From contig NC_073625.1 in assembly GCF_029407905.1 (NCBI RefSeq), positions 167,606,240 through 167,670,239 on the forward strand: DNA of 64,000 nt, in the 5' to 3' direction. This document shows, one piece after another, positions 58,038 through 64,000 of the stretch. This stretch comes from Bubalus kerabau. Lineage: Eukaryota; Chordata; Mammalia; Artiodactyla; Bovidae. Within the stretch, counting starts at the first letter, position 1, and the number at the start of each line of letters is the position of its first letter. The notes beneath the pieces were generated by a model, which saw only the letters and a program-made list of their open reading frames with translations, was not told the origin of the DNA and searched no databases. Both the position numbers and the translations under genes were made by a program.

Positions 58038-58540
58038 AATGCTACAACATTCGAATCATAGGGGTCCCAGAAGAAGAAGACAAAAAGAAAGACCATGAGA
58101 AAATACTTGAGGAGATAATAGTTGAAAACTTCCCTAAAATGGGGAAGGAAATAATCACCCAAGTCCAAGAAACCCAGAGAGTCCCAAACAGGATAAATCC
58201 AAGGCAAAACACCCCAAGACACATATTAATCAAATTAACAAAGATCAAACACAAAGAACAAATATTAAAAGCAGCAAGGGAAAAACAACAAATAACACAC
58301 AAGGCGATTCCCATAAGGATAACAGCTGATCTTTCAATAGAAACTCTTCAAGCCAGGAGGGAATGGCAAGACATACTTAAAATGATGAAAGAAAATAACC
58401 TACAGCCCAGATTATTGTACCCAGCAAGGATCTCATTCAAGTATGAAGGAGAAATCAAAAGCTTTTCAGACAAGCAAAAGCTGAGAGAATTCTGCACCAC
58501 CAAACCAGCTCTCCAACAAATACTAAAGGATATTCTCTAG
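58038..58540 (+). pseudogene. L1 ORF1, C-terminal half
   Basis: Open without interruption to the natural stop at 58538-58540. It begins NIRIIGVPEEEDKK (RRM), continues RINPRQNTPRHILIKLTKIK and KAIPIRITADLSIETLQARR, and ends with the C-terminal domain (KQKLREFCTTKPALQQILKD). These are the RNA-binding parts of ORF1p. The methionine at 57998 is in inverted 5'UTR, so it is not the true start. The stop is followed by a 51-base spacer and the ORF2 ATG. Confidence 0.95.
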
Positions 58541-58591
58541 ACAGGAAACACAAAAATGGTGTATAAATTCGAACCCAAAACAATAAAGTAA

Positions 58592-61500
58592 ATGGCAACG
58601 GGATCATACCTTTCAGTAATTACCTTAAATGTAAATGGGTTGAATGCCCCAACCAAAAGACAAAGACTGGCTGAATGGATACAAAAACAAGACCCCTACA
58701 TATGTTGTCTACAAGAGACCCACCTCAAAACAGGGGACACATACAGACTGAAAGTGAAGGGCTGGAAAAAGATTTTCCATGCGAATAGGGACCAAAAGAA
58801 AGCAGGAGTAGCAATACTCATATCAGATAAAATAGACTTTAAAACGAAGGCTGTGAAAAGAGACAAAGATGGTCACTACATAATGATCAAAGGATCAATC
58901 CAAGAAGAAGATATAACAATTATAAATATATATGCACCCAACACGGAAGCACTGCAATATGTAAGACAAATGCTAACAACTATGAAAGGAGAAATTAACA
59001 ATAACACAATAATAGTGGGAGACTTTAATACCCCACTCACACCTATGGATAGATCAACTAAACAGAAAATTAACAAGGAAACACAAACTTTAAATGATAC
59101 AATAGACCCGTTAGACCTAATTGATATCTATAGGACATTTCATCCCCAAACAATAAATTTCACCTTTTTCTCAAGCGCACATGGAACCTTCTCCAGGATA
59201 GATCACATCCTGGGCCATAAAGCTAGCCTTGGTAAATTCAAAAAAATAGAAATCATTCCAAGCATCCTTTCTGACCACAATGCAGTAAGATTAGATCTCA
59301 ATTACAAGAGAAAAACTATTAAAAATTCCAACATATGGAGGCTGAACAACACGCTGCTGAATAACCAACAAATCACAGAAGAAATCAAAATTTGCATAGA
59401 AATGAATGAAAATGAAAACACAACAACCCCAAACCTATGGGACACTGTAAAAGCAGTCCTAAGGGGAAAGTTCATAGCAATACAGGCACACCTCAAGAAA
59501 CAAGAAAAAAGTCAAGTAAATAACCTAACTCTACACCTAAAGCAACTAGAAAAGGAAGAAATGAAGAACCCCAGGGTTAATAGAAGGAAAGAAATCTTAA
59601 AAATTAGAGCAGAAAGAAATGCAAAAGAAACAAAAGAGACCATAGCAAAAATCAACAAAGCCAAAAGCTGGTTCTTTGAAAGGATAAATAAAATTGACAA
59701 ACCATTAGCCAGACTCATCAAGAAACAAAGGGAGAAAAATCAAATGAATAAAATTAGAAATGTAAATGGAGAGATCACAACAGACAACACAGAAATACAA
59801 AGGATCATAAGAGACTACTATCAACAAGTATATGCCAATAAGATGGACAACATGGAGGAAATGGACAAATTCTTAGAAAAGTACAACTTTCCAAAACTGG
59901 ACCAGGAAGAAATAGAAAATCTTAACAGACCCATCACAAGCACGGAAATTGAAACTGTAATCAGAAATCTTCCAGCAAACAAAAGCCCAGGTCCAGACAG
60001 CTTCACAGCTGAATTCTACCAAAAATTTAGAGAAGAGCTAACACCTATCCTGCTCAAACTCTTTCAGAAAATTGCAGAGGATGGTAAACTTCCAAACTCA
60101 TTCTATGAGGCCACCATCACCCTAATACCAAAACATGACAAAGATCCCACAAAAAAAGAAAACTACAGGCCAATATCACTGATGAACATAGATGCAAAAA
60201 TGCTTAACAAAATTCTAGCAATCAGAATCCAACAACACATTAAAAAGATCATACACCATGACCAAGTGGGCTTTATCCCAGGGATGCAAGGATTCTTCAA
60301 TATCCGCAAATCAATGTAATACACCACATTAACAAATTGAAAAATAAAAACCATATGATTATCTCAATAGATGCAGAGAAAGCCTTTGACAAAATTCAAC
60401 ATCCGTTTATGATAAAAACTCTCCAGAAAACAGGAATAGAAGGAACATACCTCAACATAATAAAAGCTATATATGACAAACACACAGCAAACATTATCCT
60501 CAATGGTGAAAAATTGAAAGCATTTCCTCTAAAGTCAGGAACAAGACAAGGGTGCCCACTTTCACCATTACTATTCAACATTGTTTTCGAAGTTTTGGCC
60601 ACAGCAATCCGAACAGAAAAAGAAATCAAAGGAATCCAAATTGGAAAAGAAGAAGTAAAACTCTCACTATTTGCAGATGACATGATCCTCTACATAGAAA
60701 ACCCTAAAGACTCCACCAGAAAATTACTAGAACTAATCAATGATTATAGTAAAGTTGCAGGATATAAAATCAACACACAGAAATCCCTTGCATTCCTATA
60801 CACTAATAATGAGAAAACAGAAAAAGAAATTAAGGAAACAATTCCATTCACCATTGCAACGGAAAGAATAAAATACTTAGGAATATATCTACCTAAAGAA
60901 ACTAAAGACCTATATATAGAAAACTATAAAACACTGGTGAAAGAAATCAAAGAGGACACTAATAGATGGAGAAATATACCATGTTCATGGATTGGAAGAA
61001 TCAATATAGTGAAAATGAGTATACTACCCAAAGCAATTTATAGATTCAACGCAATCCCTATCAAGCTACCAACGGTATTCTTCACAGAGCTAGAACAAAT
61101 AATTTCCCAAATTGTATGGAAATACAAAAAACCTCGAATAGCCAAAGCGATCTTGAGAAAGAAGAATGGAACTGGAGGAATCAACCTACCTGACTTCAGG
61201 CTCTACTACAAAGCCACAGTTATCAAGACAGTATGGTACTGGCACAAAGACAGAAATATAGATCAATGGAACAAAATAGAAAGCCCAGAGATAAATCCAC
61301 GCACATATGGACACCTTATCTTTGACAAAGGAGGCAAGAATATACAATGGATTAAAGACCATCTCTTTAACAAGTGGTGCTGGGAAATCTGGTCAACCAC
61401 TTGTAAAAGAAAGAAACTAGAACACTTTCTAACAGCATACACAAAAAGAAACTCAAAATGGATTAAAGATCTAAATGTAAGACCAGAAACTATAAAACTC

Positions 61501-62348
61501 CTAGAGGAGAACATAGGCAAAACACTCTCCGACATACATCACAGCAGGATCCTCTATGACCCACCTCCCACCTGTGGCAGATTCATTTTGATATTTGGCA
61601 AAACTAATACAGTTATGTAAAGTTTAAAAATAAAATAAAATTTAAAAAAAAAGCAAAAATAAACAAATGGGACCTAATTTGCACATCAAAGGAAACTATT
61701 AGCAAGGTGAAAAGGCAGCCTTCAGAATGGGAGAAAATAATAGCAAATGAAGCAACTGACAAACAACTAATCTCAAAAATGTACAAGCAACTCCTACAGC
61801 TCAACTTCAAAAAAATAAATGACCCAATCAAAAAATGGGCCAAAGAACTAAATAGACATTTCTCCAAAGAAGACATACAGATGGCTAACAAACACATGAA
61901 AAGATGCTCAACATCACTCATTATCAGAGAAATGAAAATCAAAACCACTATGAGGTACCATTTCACACCAGTCAGAATGGCTGTGATCCAAAAGTCTACA
62001 AGCAATAAATGCTGGAGAGGGTGTGGAGAAAAGGGAACCCTCTTACACTGTTGGTGGGAATGCAAACTAGTACAGCCACTATGGAGAACAGTGTGGAGAT
62101 TCCTTAAAAAACTGGAAATAGAACTGCCTTATGATCCAGCAATCCCACTGCTGGGCATACACACTGAGGAAACCAGAAGGGAAAGAGACACGTGTACCCC
62201 AATGTTCATCACAGCACTGTTTATAATAGCCAGGACATGGAAGCAACCTAGATGTCCATCAACAGATGAATGGATAAGAAAGCAGTGTACATATACACAA
62301 TGGAGTACTACTCAGCCATTAAAAAGAACACATTTGAATCAGTTCTAA
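58592..62348 (+). pseudogene. L1 ORF2 (endonuclease-reverse transcriptase), broken into three frames
   Basis: Part 1 (58592-60319, 575 codons) holds an intact endonuclease. Counting from its ATG, the residues N13, E42, Y114, D144, N146, T191, D204, S227, D228 and H229 match the known L1 catalytic and DNA-contact set, and the first reverse-transcriptase blocks follow (SPGPDSFTAEFYQKF; NYRPISLMNIDAKMLNK). The frame shifts near 60310, where aatcaatgtaatac seems to lack four bases. Part 2 (60337-61620) has DAEKAFDKIQHPF, GTRQGCPLSPLLF and the catalytic FADD at 60670-60681. It stops in a nested L1 tail (61574-61655). Part 3 (61707-62348) contains the cysteine motif CWRGCGEKGTLLHCWWEC (62010-62063) and runs out of frame near 62285. 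No full protein is possible. Confidence 0.96.
61574..61655 (+). mobile_element. Short L1 3' end inside ORF2
   Basis: cctgtggcagattcattttg to aaaatttaaaaaaaa equals the last ~55 bases plus A-tail of an L1. Compared with the same region on the minus strand at 17136-17200, about 16 ORF2 bases (gaatactggaaataaa) are missing at the site, and a second gap of roughly 15 bases follows after gggacctaatt (61667-61677). It ends ORF2 part 2 with a stop at 61618-61620. Confidence 0.9.
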
Positions 62349-62795
62349 TAAGGTGGATGAAACTGGAGCCTATTATACAGAGTGAAGTAAGCCAGAAAGA
62401 AAAACACCAATACAGTATACTAACGCATATATATGGAATTTAGAAAGATGGTAACAATAACCCTGTGTACGAGACAGCAAAAGAGACACTGATGTATAGA
62501 ACAGTCTTATGGACTCTGTGGGAGAGGGAGAGGGTGGGAAGATTTGGGAGAATGGCATTGAAACATGTGTAATATCATGTATGAAACGAGTTGCCAGTCC
62601 AGGTTCGATGCACGATACTGGATGCTTGGGGCTGGTGCACTGGGACGACCCAGAGGGATGGTGTGGGGAGGGAGGATGTAGGAGGGTTCAGGATGGGGAG
62701 CGTATGTATACCTGTGGCGGATTCGTTTTGATGTTTGACAAAATTAATACAGTGTTTCAGGTTTAAAAATAAAATAAAATAAAATTGAAAAAAAA
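62349..62795 (+). mobile_element. L1 3'UTR and A-tail
   Basis: It includes ctctgtgggagagggagagg, a G-rich stretch (gggagggaggatgtaggagg) typical of L1 3'UTRs, and ends with aaataaaataaaataaaatt and an A-run. The A-tail merges with the right target duplication. Confidence 0.93.
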
Positions 62796-62807
62796 AAGCC
62801 ATGACTA

Positions 62808-63344
62808 ATGGATTTCCAAAATATATTATTAATTTTCTAAACTATCATGATTAATCTGGGATATGTAATAATTTTATAAAAGTAATTATAGATAGTTTTT
62901 CAATATCTTATGCCGCAATACAAATTTGAAGAGCCATGCACTCATTTATAGCTCTACTCACCTAGTCAATGTGCAAGATAGAGTGGGAAATTGATATTAA
63001 TAAATGGTTAAATGCTTAATTTATAAATGGTTAAACCATTAAATAGTGGTTTCTTTTAATTAAGTTCGAGAAAGAAAAAAATTCTAAACAACCCTAAATA
63101 TTCCAAATAACTTAATGGAGTTGCAAATATCAAAGAGCAATCTCAAAACAACATGGTTTTGTGTTGTTTCTGTTTGAGGGTTTCTTGTAAAAATGTAGTG
63201 TTTGGACATTTTAGATTTTGTATATTGTTGGGAAAATAATTAGGAACCTGCATATATACATCTTGATTGTATAAATTGTTACTTATGATAATATGTTCAT
63301 TTTCATGGTCATGACTCTCAATGCCAAAATATGGTGTATTCCAA
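62808..63344. other. No recognised feature
   Basis: About 540 AT-rich bases. taaatggttaaatgcttaat and a second taaatggttaaa copy nearby are the only structure. Confidence 0.45.
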
Positions 63345-63616
63345 TCCCACTCCTGGAATTCAAAAAAAAAAATACATGCACCCCTTTTCACTGCAGCACA
63401 ATTCACAATAGTCAAGACATGGAAGCAACCTAAATGTCCATTGACAGATGAATGGATAAAGAAGAGATGGTACATATCTACAGTGAAACATGACTCAGCC
63501 ATAAAAAAGAACAAAATAATGCCATCTGCAGCAACATGGATGGACCTAGAAATTATCATACTAAGTGAACTAAGTCAGAAAGCGACAAACAAATACCTTA
63601 TGATACATTAATGTGC
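63345..63616 (+). mobile_element. Older L1 ORF2 C-terminal fragment
   Basis: The plus frame 63321-63611 reads TWKQPKCPLTDEWIKKRWYI and later AATWMDLEIIILSELSQKAT, the ORF2 end of an older artiodactyl L1. The 5' and 3' ends are missing; a BovB follows directly. Confidence 0.9.
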
Positions 63617-63826
63617 TCAGTTCAGTTCAGTTCAGTTGCTCAGTCATGTCCAACTCTTTGTGACTCCATGGACTGCAGCACACCAGGCTTCCGTATCCAT
63701 TGCCAACTCCTGGAGTTTACTCAAACTCATGTTCATTGAGTCAGTGATGCCATCCAGCCATCTCATCCTCTGTTGTCCCCTTCTCCTCCTGCCTTCAATC
63801 TTTCCCGGCATCAGGGTCTTTTCAAA
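63617..63826 (-). mobile_element. BovB 3' terminal fragment
   Basis: tcagttcagttcagttcagt tail, then 3' end sequence back to gcatcagggtcttttcaaat. Confidence 0.94.
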
Positions 63827-64000
63827 TGTGTCTCAGTCACTTGCAAACCCATGGACTGTAGCCCACCAGGCTCCTCTGTCCATGGAATTTTCAAGGCAAG
63901 AAAATTGGAGTGAGTTGCCATGCCCTCCTCCAGGGGGTCTTTCAGACCCAGGGAGTTTTTCAGACCCAGGGATCAACCCCCCATGTCCTGAATCTTTGGC
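63827..64000 (-). mobile_element. Bov-tA SINE, runs past the window end
   Basis: tcagtcacttgcaaacccat, then tctgtccatggaattttcaa and the head up to atgtcctgaatctttggc. A tttcagacccaggga unit is present twice in tandem at 63940-63972. Confidence 0.9.

Larger units (their letters stand above)
56549..62807 (+). mobile_element. Near full-length ruminant L1 with 5' inversion, bounded by 12-bp target duplications
   Basis: aagccatgacta at 56549-56560 and 62796-62807 brackets the insertion. On the plus strand the order is: first half of ORF1 and the 5'UTR, both inverted (56561 to about 58037), then second half of ORF1, ORF2, 3'UTR and A-tail in the forward orientation. The ORF1 halves meet at the same point in the gene: the minus segment ends ...attaaacgc and the plus segment starts at gctacaacattcg. 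That is the expected result of twin priming. Total insert is about 6.2 kb. The reading frames are only lightly damaged, so the copy is young, but the inversion alone makes it immobile. Confidence 0.97.

Noticed and set aside
57998..58540. 180-residue frame with its own ATG as a complete gene
   Set aside because: It is the C-terminal half of L1 ORF1. The first ~15 codons come from inverted 5'UTR.
63617..63650. CRISPR-like short direct repeats (ttcag repeats at BovB ends)
   Set aside because: The 5-bp repeats are the normal variable tail of BovB; there are no spacers and the genome is mammalian.

Overview
This window is intergenic or intronic nuclear DNA of a ruminant, most likely a bovid of the cattle type. 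The evidence is the repeat content: BovB (RTE-type) LINEs, the BovB-derived SINEs Bov-A2 and Bov-tA (tRNA-Glu head joined to a BovB-type tail), one CHR-type tRNA-Glu SINE, and ruminant L1 (L1_BT-like). I find no intact host protein-coding gene, no functional RNA gene and no CRISPR array. Nearly all open reading frames of any length are pieces of LINE or retroviral genes. Family names come from sequence recall, not a database search.

Layout. 1-2.4 kb: a BovB copy whose 5' part is inverted. 2.4-6 kb: ancient LINE2/L1 remnants with Bov-tA SINEs. 6-9.8 kb: an old L1/HAL1-like ORF1 region cut by several SINEs. 10.9-13.6 kb: two BovB copies, one carrying a tiny L1 tail. 13.9-22 kb: SINEs, an L2 remnant, a 1.4 kb L1 and a tandem pair of L1 3' ends. 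22.1-25.2 kb: a younger BovB inside an older antisense one, then another BovB end. 25.2-34.4 kb: mostly unassigned sequence with one L1 and scattered SINEs. 34.4-37.67 kb: a repeat-poor block. 37.67-39.94 kb: three BovB 3' portions, one of them inside a Bov-tA. 40.1-41.2 kb: a MIR and a tRNA-Arg-like fragment. 41.2-46.25 kb: the skeleton of an ancient ERV-L (MLT2-type LTR) provirus on the minus strand, itself hit by an MLT1 LTR, an L1 and an inverted duplication. 46.3-56.5 kb: mostly unassigned DNA with SINEs, BovB ends, an L2 remnant and two CA/GT microsatellites. 56.55-62.81 kb: a near full-length young L1 with matching 12-bp target duplications, its 5'UTR and the first half of ORF1 inverted, and ORF2 broken into three frames. 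62.8-64 kb: L1, BovB and Bov-tA pieces.

The strongest theme is unusual retrotransposition products. At least two LINE copies carry twin-priming-type 5' inversions (BovB at 25-2399, L1 at 56561-62795). A BovB insertion and an L1 insertion each hold two tandem 3' ends between one pair of target duplications. A 63-bp inverted repeat with a 50-bp loop sits at the edge of an L1 insertion in the ERV-L. The layered nesting gives a readable relative chronology.
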